NCBI GenBank assembly: GCA_963664945.1
Contig: OY761822.1
Location: forward strand, 2,666,001 to 2,730,000
From: UBA6522 sp963664945
Lineage (GTDB): Bacteria; Pseudomonadota; Gammaproteobacteria; Steroidobacterales; Rariloculaceae
Direction of reading: 5' to 3'
Length of the DNA stretch: 64,000 nt
Shown piece after piece: positions 43,564 to 52,293 of the stretch (position 1 is its first letter; every line of letters starts with the position of its first letter). A model generated the notes under the pieces. The model saw nothing but the letters and a program-made list of their open reading frames with translations. It ran no database searches and was not told the origin of the DNA. Made by a program: the position numbers and the translations under genes.

Positions 43564-44439
43564 ATGAGTTCGAAATTCAATCAGGTATTCGCGCTGGGTC
43601 TGCTGGCCGCGGTCACCGTCTGGCTGACGGTATTCACCGTGGATGAACGCGAACACGTCATCAAGTTCCGGTTCGGCGAGATCGTAAAGTCCGACTATCA
43701 GCCCGGACTCCATTTCAAGATTCCGTTCGTGAACAACATCCGGCGGTTTCCGGACCGAATCCTGACGTACGAAGAGTCCCAGGAAAGGTTCCTGACCGGC
43801 GAGAAGAAAAACCTGATCGTCGACTACTTCATCACCTGGCGCATTGCCGACCCCGCACAGTTCTACCGTGCCGCCAGCGGCCTGGAAGAGATTGCCGCGG
43901 AACGCCTGTCCGCGATCATTCGAGAGGGCATCAAGGCGGAGTTTTCGCAGCGCACCGTGCAGGAAGTGGTCGCGGCGGAGCGCTCGGAACTGATGGAGCA
44001 GATGCTGGTTACAGCGACGCGGCAGGCGCCGGAGCTTGGACTGGAGGTCGTCGACGTGCGGGTCATGAGTATCGAGCTTTCGGACGAGGTCAGCGGCTCG
44101 GTGTTCGCGCGGATGCAGCAGGAGCGCGGCCGCGTGGCGGCACAGCTACGCGCCGAGGGCGCCGAGGAGTCCGAGCGCATTCGGGCCGATGCGGACCGGC
44201 AAAGCACGGTGATCCTGGCCGAGGCCTACCGGGATGCCGAGCGCATTCGCGGTGAAGGCGACGCCCTGGCAGCGGAAATCTACGCCAACGCCTACAACCG
44301 CAACCCCGAGTTCTATTCGTTCTACCGCAGCATGGAGGCCTACCGCGAAGCCATCGGCAGGGAGCAGGATGTCCTGGTGTTGAGCCCGGACAGCGACTTC
44401 TTCCGGTTCCTGCAGGAGCGAATGGGCTCGACGCTCTGA
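43564..44439 (+). CDS. hflC: Protease modulator HflC
   Basis: A 291-residue partner of HflK with an N-terminal anchor (FALGLLAAVTVWLTVFTV) and an SPFH domain (VIKFRFGEIVKSDYQPGLHFKIPF). The helical region (ERIRADADRQSTVILAEAY) and the C-terminal DVLVLSPDSDFFRFL are typical. A GGGAGG run precedes the start. It follows hflK after 15 bases. Confidence 0.95.
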   Translation: MSSKFNQVFALGLLAAVTVWLTVFTVDEREHVIKFRFGEIVKSDYQPGLHFKIPFVNNIRRFPDRILTYEESQERFLTGEKKNLIVDYFITWRIADPAQFYRAASGLEEIAAERLSAIIREGIKAEFSQRTVQEVVAAERSELMEQMLVTATRQAPELGLEVVDVRVMSIELSDEVSGSVFARMQQERGRVAAQLRAEGAEESERIRADADRQSTVILAEAYRDAERIRGEGDALAAEIYANAYNRNPEFYSFYRSMEAYREAIGREQDVLVLSPDSDFFRFLQERMGSTL

Positions 44440-44475
44440 TTCCGGCAACCAGCGTCAACAGAACCTGGCGGCATC

Positions 44476-44667
44476 GTGGCCTGGTCGGACCTGCTAGCCG
44501 GCGTTGCGTTTCTCCTGATCCTCGAGGGTTTGTTCCCCTTCGCGGCGCCCCGGGCCTGGCGGCGGGGGGTCGCCGCCATCGGCCAGATGAACGACGGTCA
44601 ACTGCGGAGTCTCGGACTGGCCCTGTGTCTTGCCGGACTCGTCCTGCTCTATGTCGTCCGGGGTTAG
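44476..44667 (+). CDS. DUF2065 small membrane protein
   Basis: A 63-residue protein with two helices (LLAGVAFLLILEGLFPFAAP and LGLALCLAGLVLLYVV) and a central polar loop with WRRGVAAIGQMND. This is the DUF2065 (YjeT) family that regularly stands between hflC and purA in gammaproteobacteria. GTG start. Function unknown. Confidence 0.9.
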   Translation: MAWSDLLAGVAFLLILEGLFPFAAPRAWRRGVAAIGQMNDGQLRSLGLALCLAGLVLLYVVRG

Positions 44668-44673
44668 CAGTCC

Positions 44674-46020
44674 GTGGCAAAAGTCCCCCTGCGTTCGACC
44701 GTTGACCCCTGCATTCGACCGTTGAGTCGTAACGTCGTCGTAATCGGCACTCAGTGGGGCGATGAGGGCAAGGGCGCCATCGTGGATCTGCTTGCCGAGC
44801 GCGCCCACGCGGTGGTGCGTTTCCAGGGAGGCCACAACGCAGGGCATACGCTGGTTATCGATGGCGAACGGACCGTTCTTCACCTGATCCCCTCCGGCAT
44901 CCTGAGGTCCGGGGTGGTCTGCCTGATCGGCAACGGCGTGGTGCTGTGTCTGGAAGCGCTGGTGAAGGAAATGGACCGGCTGGCGGAGAAGGGCGTTCCC
45001 GTCGATGAACGCCTCCGGCTGTCGCCCGCATGCCCCCTGATCCTTTCTTCCCACAAGGCGCTGGACCTCGCCCGCGAGCGCGCCCTGGGGTCCGAGGCCA
45101 TCGGCACCACCGGGCGGGGTATCGGTCCCGCGTATGAAGACAAGGTGGCGCGGCGGGCACTGCGGCTGGCGGACCTGTTCGAGCCGCAACAGCTTCGGGA
45201 GCGCCTGGCCGACCTGCTCGATCTGCATAATTTCCTGCTGCGGAAGTACTATTCCGCCGAGCCGGTATCGCTTGAAAACGAGCTGCAGCGGCTTGCCGGC
45301 TTCTCCACGCGGGTCAAGCCGCTCATCGCCGACGTGCCCGGACTGTTGCAGGAGATGCAGGGCGATGGCCGCAGCGTTCTGTTCGAAGGCGCGCAGGGCG
45401 CGCTGCTGGATATCGACCTGGGGACGTATCCGTTCGTTACCTCGTCCAATACGACTGTCGGGGGCGCGGCCACGGGCACCGGCATGGGCCCGGCGCCCAT
45501 CGACTGCGTGCTGGGCATCGTCAAGGCGTATACCACCCGGGTCGGCGCGGGGCCGTTCCCCACGGAACTGTTCGACGACATGGGCCGTCATCTGGCGCGG
45601 GTGGGCGCCGAGTTCGGCTCGACCACGGGACGGCCGCGGCGATGCGGCTGGTTCGATGCGGTGGCCCTGCGCCGTGCCGCGTTCACCAATTCGCTGACCG
45701 GCCTGTGCGTCACCAAGCTCGATGTCCTCGATGGCCTGGACGAGGTCAATATCTGCACCGGGTACCGTCTGGACGGGGAACTCCTGGAGACTCCGCCGCT
45801 GCTGATGGACCGCTACGGCGAGTGCGAGCCGGTATACGAATGCATGCCGGGCTGGCGGGAACCGACGTCGGGCAAGACGGCGTTTGCGGAACTGCCCGGC
45901 GCAGCCCGGGACTTTTTGCGGCGAATAGAGGAAGAAACGGGAGTCCCCGTGGATATCGTTTCCACGGGTCCGGGCCGGGAGGCCGTGATCGTTCGCCGCC
46001 ACCCATTCGACGCGGCATAG
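44674..46020 (+). CDS. purA: Adenylosuccinate synthetase
   Basis: A 448-residue GTP-dependent enzyme converting IMP to adenylosuccinate. The signature GTQWGDEGKGAIVDLL, the GGHNAGHT loop, GTTGRGIGPAYEDK, QGALLDIDLGTYPFVTSS and late TRVGAGPFPTEL are present. The GTG at 44674 adds about 16 residues before the usual N terminus; a TTG at 44722 (LSRNVVVIG) gives the typical length. The DNA between them contains the 12-mer ttcgaccgttga twice, 20 bases apart, so the extension may be non-coding. Confidence 0.95.
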   Translation: MAKVPLRSTVDPCIRPLSRNVVVIGTQWGDEGKGAIVDLLAERAHAVVRFQGGHNAGHTLVIDGERTVLHLIPSGILRSGVVCLIGNGVVLCLEALVKEMDRLAEKGVPVDERLRLSPACPLILSSHKALDLARERALGSEAIGTTGRGIGPAYEDKVARRALRLADLFEPQQLRERLADLLDLHNFLLRKYYSAEPVSLENELQRLAGFSTRVKPLIADVPGLLQEMQGDGRSVLFEGAQGALLDIDLGTYPFVTSSNTTVGGAATGTGMGPAPIDCVLGIVKAYTTRVGAGPFPTELFDDMGRHLARVGAEFGSTTGRPRRCGWFDAVALRRAAFTNSLTGLCVTKLDVLDGLDEVNICTGYRLDGELLETPPLLMDRYGECEPVYECMPGWREPTSGKTAFAELPGAARDFLRRIEEETGVPVDIVSTGPGREAVIVRRHPFDAA

Positions 46021-46041
46021 GCGGCCGGACGCGTGGGCATC

Positions 46042-46140
46042 ATGGATTTCTTCTATACGTCGCTGCTCTACGCCGTGGTCATGCCCATCACCGCGCTCGC
46101 CTTCCTGCGCGTGGCGCCCCGCTTGAGGATTTCGGGTTGA
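46042..46140 (+). CDS. Possible tiny membrane protein after purA
   Basis: A 32-residue ORF starting MDFFYTSLLYAVVMP with one helix and a basic C terminus (RVAPRLRISG). It begins 21 bases after purA. No family or Shine-Dalgarno of note is recognised; it may be a chance ORF. Confidence 0.3.
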   Translation: MDFFYTSLLYAVVMPITALAFLRVAPRLRISG

Positions 46141-46225
46141 GCGCTCCCGGCCGAGAACGACCTGCTATGGATACGCGCCCGAAAGTTTGTTGTAATCGCC
46201 GACACCCCCAGGAGTTCCGTACGCG

Positions 46226-48634
46226 ATGATATCGGTTCGAACCTTTCTCCCTGATTCACGTTTCCCCGCACGATCGATGGCCTTGCTGGCAGTGCCGATC
46301 GGCGCCTTCCTGGCGGGGTCCCTGCTTGCCCAGGAACTGCCGCGCCCGCCGGAAATCGAGCCAGATATCCGATTCTGGACCCGTGTCTATACCGAAGTCG
46401 ACACCGACAGCGGTTTCATCCACGACAACCGGTACCTGGATGTCGTCTATCGCACCCTGCGATTCGACGAGGATGCCAGCCAGCGAAGCCGGCGCAACGA
46501 GATCAACGCGGCGAACGAATCCATTCGGGAAACGCTGAGAACGCTCGCAGCAGGCAAGCGCGACAACCTGAGTCCGGAGGAACAGCGCATCCTGTCGCTC
46601 TGGCCCGACGGGGTCGGCAACCAGACGCTCGCATCGGCCGCCGATCGGCTGCGTTTTCAGCTCGGCCAGTCCAACCGGTTCCGCGCCGGCCTGATTCGCG
46701 CCGGTCGCTGGAAGCCCTACATTCGCGAGGTGCTGCGACAGGAAGGCGTGCCCGCCGAGTTGATCGCGTTGCCCCATGTGGAATCTTCATTCGACCCCAC
46801 GGCTTACTCCAGCGCGGGCGCCGCGGGCATGTGGCAATTCACCCGCTCCACGGGCTTGCGCTACATGCGCATCGATCACATCGTCGACGATCGCCGCGAC
46901 CCGTTTTTCTCCACGGTGGCGGCTGCGCGGCTGCTGCGCGACAACTACGAGGTGCTGCAGAACTGGGCGCTGGCAATCACCGCCTACAACCACGGCCAGG
47001 CGGGCATGCGCAACGCGGTGCGGGCCACGGGAACGGACCGCATCGAAGTCATTCTGCGCGAATACACCGGTCGCCTTTTCGGATTCGCCTCGCGGAATTT
47101 CTACGTGGCGTTTCTGGCGGCCGTGGACGTCGATGCCAACGCGGAAGAGTATTTCGGTCCGCTGACCCCGGACCCGGAAGCGGATTCCCGGGTGGTGAGC
47201 GTGCCGGACTACGTCACCGTATCCACACTCGCGGACGCGTTCGATGTCAGTCATGACCTGCTGCGTAGCTGGAATCCAGCGCTGACGTCGGCGGTCTGGA
47301 TCGAGGAGAAGTTCGTACCCAGTGGCTTCCGGCTGCGCGTTCCGGCGGATGTTGTTCCGAATGCGGCCGAACGGCTGGCCGCGGTTCCTGCCACCTCGCG
47401 CTATACGGCGCAGCGCCCGGACGTGCTGCATCGAGTGCAGCGCGGCGAGACCATTTCCGCGATCGCGGCGCGCTACCGCGTCAGCCAGAATGCGCTGGTG
47501 CAAGTGAACAACCTGCGGAGTCGAAATTTCATTCGCGAAGGCCAGGTGTTGAGGCTTCCCGGGAGCAACGGGGCTCGCCCGATCACGCTGGCGCAACGGG
47601 ATGGCTTGCCGTCCGGAGACGGTGACACGTACATCGTCCGCGCCGGCGACAGCATCGATCGAATCGCGCAAATGTTCAGCGTCCGTCCGCAGGACCTGCT
47701 GGCCAGGAATGCGATCGCCGATGCCGACCGTATTTACATCGGGCAGGAGCTGGTGGTCGGTGGAGCGGTTGAGGAGGCTTCGCCGGAAACCGCCTCCGGA
47801 GACTCAGGCGTTGCGGCTGCGGAGGAAGAGGAACCCGCCGCGGACGTTGGTCCTGCGCCGGCGCCGGAGGCTCAGGCGGTGGCTGCCGCGTCCCCGGCGG
47901 CACCGGAACCGGCATCCGGGGGACCCGCGGTCGCAGAGGAACGGGCATCCGGGGTAGCCGCGGCGGCAGAGGAACGGGCATCCGGGGTAGGCTCGGCGGC
48001 AGAGCAACCGCCATCCGGGGACGCCGCGGCGGCGCAAGAGCGGGTAGTGGTTGCCGAATCGTCATTGGGGCGGGCTGTTGCGACCGGTTCGGAGCTGGAG
48101 CCGCTGGCCGCGCCGGCCCTGCCTGCCGCTGACGCGGAAGCGCCTGACGCGGTCAACGTGCTGGCCAGCGACCAGGCGGAGATGGCCGCGGACCCCAGCG
48201 ACTACCTGGTTCGCGCGGACGGAACCATCGAGGTTCAGGCGCTGGAGACACTGGGCCACTACGCGGATTGGCTGGCGATTCGAACCCAGCGGCTTCGAGA
48301 CATCAATGGCATGCCCTTCCGCGAACCGGTCGTGATCGGGCGTCGGTTGCGGCTGGATTTTTCCGAGGTGTCCGCGGAGGCGTTCGAGGCCAGGCGCATG
48401 GCCTACCAGCAAGAGACTCAGGAAGCGTTCTTCCAGGCCTACGATGTCACCGGTGTGGAGCATCATGTGGTCGAACCGGGGGAGTCGCTGTGGGAACTCG
48501 CCCTGCAGGATTTTCGCGTGCCCGTCTGGTTGGTACGTCAATACAATCCCGACCTGGACCTTGATCGTGTATCGCCGGACATGGTCGTCAACTTCCCTGT
48601 TCTGCGCCCCAAGGGCTCGATAGATGCCGGTTGA
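46226..48634 (+). CDS. Membrane-bound lytic murein transglycosylase (MltD-like) with LysM repeats
   Basis: An 802-residue exported enzyme. After a signal-like N terminus (MALLAVPIGAFLAGSLLAQ) comes an SLT domain (about 165-290) with the catalytic Glu in LPHVESSFDP (E186), AAGMWQFTRSTGLRY and ITAYNHGQAGM. Clear LysM modules lie near residues 400-440 (HRVQRGETISAIAARYRVS), 470-510 (YIVRAGDSIDRIAQMFSV) and 750-785 (HVVEPGESLWELA). An Ala/Glu/Pro-rich linker of about 130 residues contains an 11-residue repeat. It cleaves peptidoglycan in the envelope. MltD of E. coli is about 450 residues, so this one is greatly extended. AGGAG precedes the ATG. Confidence 0.9.
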   Translation: MISVRTFLPDSRFPARSMALLAVPIGAFLAGSLLAQELPRPPEIEPDIRFWTRVYTEVDTDSGFIHDNRYLDVVYRTLRFDEDASQRSRRNEINAANESIRETLRTLAAGKRDNLSPEEQRILSLWPDGVGNQTLASAADRLRFQLGQSNRFRAGLIRAGRWKPYIREVLRQEGVPAELIALPHVESSFDPTAYSSAGAAGMWQFTRSTGLRYMRIDHIVDDRRDPFFSTVAAARLLRDNYEVLQNWALAITAYNHGQAGMRNAVRATGTDRIEVILREYTGRLFGFASRNFYVAFLAAVDVDANAEEYFGPLTPDPEADSRVVSVPDYVTVSTLADAFDVSHDLLRSWNPALTSAVWIEEKFVPSGFRLRVPADVVPNAAERLAAVPATSRYTAQRPDVLHRVQRGETISAIAARYRVSQNALVQVNNLRSRNFIREGQVLRLPGSNGARPITLAQRDGLPSGDGDTYIVRAGDSIDRIAQMFSVRPQDLLARNAIADADRIYIGQELVVGGAVEEASPETASGDSGVAAAEEEEPAADVGPAPAPEAQAVAAASPAAPEPASGGPAVAEERASGVAAAAEERASGVGSAAEQPPSGDAAAAQERVVVAESSLGRAVATGSELEPLAAPALPAADAEAPDAVNVLASDQAEMAADPSDYLVRADGTIEVQALETLGHYADWLAIRTQRLRDINGMPFREPVVIGRRLRLDFSEVSAEAFEARRMAYQQETQEAFFQAYDVTGVEHHVVEPGESLWELALQDFRVPVWLVRQYNPDLDLDRVSPDMVVNFPVLRPKGSIDAG
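47907..48038 (+). repeat. 33-bp in-frame tandem repeat in the transglycosylase gene
   Basis: Four tandem copies of a 33-base unit (aacgggcatccggggtagcc as the first 20 bases of the clearest copy), the middle two being nearly identical. In protein each is an 11-residue unit of the kind ERASGVAAAAE. Copy number could vary among strains and would only lengthen the linker. Confidence 0.8.
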
Positions 48635-48667
48635 CGCTCCATTGGCGCGGGCCGCTGGAATGGCGCC

Positions 48668-49021
48668 ATGATTCCTCGTCTGTTACTCGCGGCTTTCGGG
48701 GCTGTGGCCATCACCATCGGCCTGCTGCTCTTCATGGATGACGTGACCTCCCGGTACTTGTTGAGGGACACGACGCAGTACTTCCGGATTACCGACTATT
48801 TTCCCGCTCCCGACCGCGGCCGCCAGCTCCCCGATATTCCGGTCGTACCCGAAGCCGCCCCGGACCGGCCACAATTCGAGATTCCGGAGGAGGAAGAACA
48901 GCCCGGCGACGAACCGTTGCCGTGGGAACTGCCCGATGATGCGGTGCCGATCCTGGAAGAACAGTTGATTCTGGATGAACGCCAGGCGGCCTTGTCGGGC
49001 GGCGCCATTCGCGCGGGTTAA
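48668..49021 (+). CDS. Hypothetical single-pass membrane protein
   Basis: A 117-residue protein with one N-terminal helix (LLLAAFGAVAITIGLLLFMDD) and an acidic, Pro-rich periplasmic part (FEIPEEEEQPGDEPLPWELP). It recalls the first part of TonB-like energy transducers, but no C-terminal TonB domain follows. It starts 33 bases after the transglycosylase gene on the same strand and may be co-transcribed. Function unknown. Confidence 0.6.
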   Translation: MIPRLLLAAFGAVAITIGLLLFMDDVTSRYLLRDTTQYFRITDYFPAPDRGRQLPDIPVVPEAAPDRPQFEIPEEEEQPGDEPLPWELPDDAVPILEEQLILDERQAALSGGAIRAG

Positions 49022-49162
49022 CCGGTATCTACAAACCCTTCCGTGCTCGGCGCCAGTTGTTGGAAGCGGGCCGCGCGTGCAGGCATGCCCTGCACGCCGA
49101 TGGGCTTGCTTTTCCTGTTCCGGCAAGCCGTGACGGGTTCAAACGAGATTGGACCAGTGTCG

Positions 49163-49576
49163 CTACTTCGGTGGCGCGGACGACTGCTGCTTCTTCTGCG
49201 ACGCGGCCGGCTGCTGCTTCTTCTGCTGTGCGGGCTGCTGCTTCTTCTGCTGCGGCGCAGCCGTCTGTTTCTTTGTCTGCGGCATGGTTGGCTGTTTCTT
49301 TGTCTGCGGCGCGGTTGGCTGTTGCTTTTTCTGTGGCGCGGTCAACTTGACCCTTCCACGCTTGCCCGAGCGGCGCTCGTTGAGCCGCGCGGCTATCTCG
49401 GACACGGCTTCTGTCACGTCCTCGCGGCTGCCTTGACGGTAGCCCTTGATCTTGTTCTTGCCCTGAACGATTTCATAACGGTGCCAATCGCCGCCCTCCG
49501 CCCCGGGGGGCGTCTCGGAGCGGCGCACCGATACGACCTCATAGGGATCGTCGAGTACTGGTGGATCGCTGGTCAT
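49163..49576 (-). CDS. Conserved hypothetical protein with Lys/Gln-rich tail
   Basis: A 137-residue protein. The N-terminal half (YEVVSVRRSE, GGDWHRYEIVQGKNKIKGYRQG, VTEAVSEIAARLNERRSG) looks like a small folded domain present in related bacteria, with an RYxIxQGxNxIxGYRxG pattern. The C-terminal 50 residues are low complexity (repeats of TKKQP, QKKQQP), strongly basic. DNA or RNA contact by the tail is a guess. The gaps 49022-49162 and 49577-49888 show no other clear gene. Confidence 0.6.
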   Translation of the reverse strand: MTSDPPVLDDPYEVVSVRRSETPPGAEGGDWHRYEIVQGKNKIKGYRQGSREDVTEAVSEIAARLNERRSGKRGRVKLTAPQKKQQPTAPQTKKQPTMPQTKKQTAAPQQKKQQPAQQKKQQPAASQKKQQSSAPPK

Positions 49577-49888
49577 ATTGAACCTGGTTGTTTCCGGCAG
49601 CGCCGGATTCGTTTACAGAATGGCAAATCCCGCGCGGGGATCGAATTCCACGCCATCTGCGCGCTTCGCCATCGTCCAGGCCGCTGCGGGGCGACCATCC
49701 TTCATGGAGTGCTCCAATTCAGTGTTTCGGGTTTTGGCCGTGCGCGACTCCGCGCGGTGCAGGCATAAAATATAATACCAGATCGGGAAAGCCGGTCGCC
49801 GTGTGTCCGGATGCACGGAGGCCACGGCCATTGAAGGTACGGTTCGCAGGGGCGTTCTCGCTCCACCGTACAAAGAGGCGCGAAAAAG

Positions 49889-49996
49889 ATGAAGAATACG
49901 GGCATATGGGGATTGCAATTGACCGGCACTGCCATCAAACCCGGCGACCGCATGACTTTCAAGTTCCGCCCGGTCGGGAACGGCCAGGCCGCGTAA
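49889..49996 (+). pseudogene. Possible fragment of a DUF6152-like protein
   Basis: A 35-residue ORF, MKNTGIWGLQLTGTAIKPGD then RMTFKFRPVGNGQAA. The pattern GxxxGDxxTxxxxPxxxG resembles the part of DUF6152 and related proteins that reads VGDTVTVAAYPAR in the copy at 61602-62657. No further parts are seen. It stands just before the NRAMP-like gene. Confidence 0.35.
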
Positions 49997-50005
49997 CTCA
50001 TCGGC

Positions 50006-51268
50006 ATGAACGCTTCAGGGGGCAAACGTGTCCTTGCCACATGGCTGGAGCGACTGGGGCCCGGGCTGTTGTTCGCCGCCACCGCGGTCGGCGTATCGCA
50101 CCTGGTCCAGTCGACGCGCGCCGGCGCCGAATTCGGTCTCACGCTCCTGGTCCTGGCGCTTGGCGCCTGCGCTATCAAGTACCCCGCGTTCCGGTTCGGC
50201 GCCGAATATGCTGCACTGACCGGCAGAACCGTGCTCAGCGGCTACGAGAAGCAGGGCCGATGGTTGCTGACCCTGATACTCCTGGCGACGTTTATCGAGG
50301 GGGTTGGGGTTGTGCCCGCGGTCACCCTGGTCACCGTCGGGCTCGGCATGAACCTGTTGGGTGCGCACGTGGATGCGATCCTGGCCACCGTGGCGACGGT
50401 CCTTGTCGCAAGCATCGTGCTGCTGGTCGGCCGCTACAGGGTATTGGAGAACATCACGCGGGTATTCGTCGCGCTCTTCGCGATCCTGACGGTTCTGGCC
50501 ACGCTGGCGGCCATCGCCGGAATCAGCCCGGGCCAACCCCTCGCGGCGCCTTTCGAACTCAACGAGTCCAACCTGTTCTTCTCCGTGTCCGTGGCCGGCT
50601 GGATGCCCATCGGACTGGGTGGCTCGATCTTTCTCTCCGCCTGGGTGATTGCACGCGGTAGAGCACTGGGCCAACCTGTCTCGCATCGCGTCGCGCTTTT
50701 CGACTTTCATGTCGGCTTCATCACGAGCCTCGTGTTGGCATTCTGTTTCCTGATCATGGGCACGGTCGTCCTGCTCGGGCGGGAAGTCGAACTGGCCGGT
50801 TCGTCTGCTGCATTCGCCGCCCAGTTTGTCGGAATATTCACTGAAGTGATCGGTCAGTGGACGGAACTGATAGTGGGTGTCGCGGCAATTACGGTCATGC
50901 TTTCGACCGTCCTGGCCGTGGTCGATGGATTTCCACGGGTGTATGCCAATGTGGTGAGGAAGCTGGCCAGGGGAGCGGGAGGCCCGTCGGAGGAGCGTCT
51001 CTATCGAGGGTTCCTCTGGATTCAGATTGTCACGTCGGGCGTCGTCCTGTATGCGCTCCCGAGAAGCTTTGGCGCCTTCATCGATTTCATCACCGCCCTG
51101 GGATTCCTGACGGCGCCGGTGGTTGCCTTCATGAATCACCGCATAATGTTCTTCGGCGACATTCCGCCGGATCGGCAGCCGCCGCGGTGGGTTCGACTCT
51201 GGAGCGTCGCGGGAACGACGATTCTGGCGGTGATTTTCCCGATCTACCTGTACTTCCGGCTCCCATAG
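50006..51268 (+). CDS. NRAMP-related transporter lacking the canonical metal motifs
   Basis: A 420-residue membrane protein with about 11 helices. The start GPGLLFAATAVGVSHLVQST is in the place of the DPG(N) motif of NRAMP metal transporters, with GVSH instead, and the helix-6 region (AGWMPIGLGGSIFLSAW) lacks the MPH motif. The overall fold and GPGLL start still point to the NRAMP family of the APC superfamily. Loss of the metal-site residues suggests another substrate. Repeat B2 follows immediately. Confidence 0.8.
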   Translation: MNASGGKRVLATWLERLGPGLLFAATAVGVSHLVQSTRAGAEFGLTLLVLALGACAIKYPAFRFGAEYAALTGRTVLSGYEKQGRWLLTLILLATFIEGVGVVPAVTLVTVGLGMNLLGAHVDAILATVATVLVASIVLLVGRYRVLENITRVFVALFAILTVLATLAAIAGISPGQPLAAPFELNESNLFFSVSVAGWMPIGLGGSIFLSAWVIARGRALGQPVSHRVALFDFHVGFITSLVLAFCFLIMGTVVLLGREVELAGSSAAFAAQFVGIFTEVIGQWTELIVGVAAITVMLSTVLAVVDGFPRVYANVVRKLARGAGGPSEERLYRGFLWIQIVTSGVVLYALPRSFGAFIDFITALGFLTAPVVAFMNHRIMFFGDIPPDRQPPRWVRLWSVAGTTILAVIFPIYLYFRLP

Positions 51269-51276
51269 GAGTATTC

Positions 51277-51440
51277 GCGGCGGGGTTCGCCGCGCTGACG
51301 CCCAGGGAACAGAGTAGTTCCATGCAAGTGGCGAACCCGGCGGCGCCGACCCCGCGGACGCGAGGGAACAAACCACCGCCCTCCAACAGAGAATCAAGGA
51401 GTTACGTGTTTGTTCCATGGAAGCCTGCGCCGTGGAAAGG
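51277..51440. repeat. Dispersed repeat family B, copy 2, with a family A end
   Basis: Inverse-orientation match to 32353-32512. It starts within 10 bases of the NRAMP stop. Blocks such as agttccatgcaagtggcg, ggcggcgccgaccc, aggagttacgtgtttgttcc are shared. The right flank, agcctgcgccgtgg at 51422-51435, resembles the outer end of repeat family A (copy at 15150), so A-type and B-type sequence adjoin here as they do at 24715-24735. Confidence 0.7.
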
Positions 51441-51458
51441 CGCCTGATGCGTTAAGCG

Positions 51459-52016
51459 TTACTGTTCCAGATCGAGTTCGACCGTTACCGTGACCTCGTT
51501 GCTGGTCCAACTGGTGTCGCTCCAGAAACCTTCGCCCACACCGAATTGCAGCCGCTCCAATTCGAAGGCGCCCGAAAAGTGCGCTGCCGTGCCGCTTCCC
51601 GTGTCCTCGAACGCAAAGTCCATTGTCACGGGCTGGGTTACGCCCTTCAAGGTAAGCTGACCGTTGGCTCGAAAGCCGGACCCCGTAGCCTCGATGCTCT
51701 CCGACTCAAAGCGTGATTGCGGGTGATTGTTCGGGTCGAACCACTCGCGGTCGAGAAGGGTGCGGTCGCGTTCGCTGTCACCCGTTCGCACGGAGCCGGT
51801 CTCTACCACGCCAACGATACTGCCGCTGGCCGGATCGGTCGGATCGAACCGTATTTGCGCCGTGAACGAGGCGAACTCGCCTTCAAACGGCGATCCCTGC
51901 TGAATCGCGCTGAAGCTCACGGAACTGGTTGAACCGACCATGTTCCAGTCCGTTGCGGAAAGCGACTGGCCGCAGGCCAGCAAACCCAAGATAATCCATT
52001 TGATGTTCGATGCCAT
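51459..52016 (-). CDS. YceI family periplasmic protein
   Basis: A 185-residue lipocalin-like protein with a signal peptide (IKWIILGLLACGQSLSA). The mature protein has the YceI pattern: WNMVGSTSSVSFSA, GSVRTGDSERDRTLLDREWF, PQSRFESESI and GQLTLKGVTQPVTMDFAFE. YceI proteins bind isoprenoid-like lipids. The ATG at 52016 is used; the frame runs further. The 277-base gap to the next gene (52017-52293) shows nothing convincing. Confidence 0.92.
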   Translation of the reverse strand: MASNIKWIILGLLACGQSLSATDWNMVGSTSSVSFSAIQQGSPFEGEFASFTAQIRFDPTDPASGSIVGVVETGSVRTGDSERDRTLLDREWFDPNNHPQSRFESESIEATGSGFRANGQLTLKGVTQPVTMDFAFEDTGSGTAAHFSGAFELERLQFGVGEGFWSDTSWTSNEVTVTVELDLEQ

Positions 52017-52293
52017 GCCGGCGCCTCGCTGCTGGGTACTGGAGAGCCGCGAATTATAAGGCAAGCGCGCTGCGGCTATTCAACGGCGAGCGGCACAACC
52101 GCGAGCGGCACAACTCGAGGTCGCAGTTGCCGGCAATCCGGCCAGCGTGGTCCTGGCGGATCAAGTGAATAGTCTGGACTGGCGGGCACGCGAGGCAAGG
52201 CGGAAAGGCTCTGTACCTGCCGGCGAACTGGCGGAGGTGCGGGGCAAGGCAATAGCGTTGATTGGGGGGTGACTTTGCTTCTTTCTCCCGGAA

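Noticed and set aside
44494..46002. 502-residue minus-strand frame over purA
   Set aside because: Antisense shadow; purA is complete on the plus strand.
50015..51418. 467-residue minus-strand frame over the NRAMP-like gene
   Set aside because: Antisense; composition is that of the complement of membrane helices.
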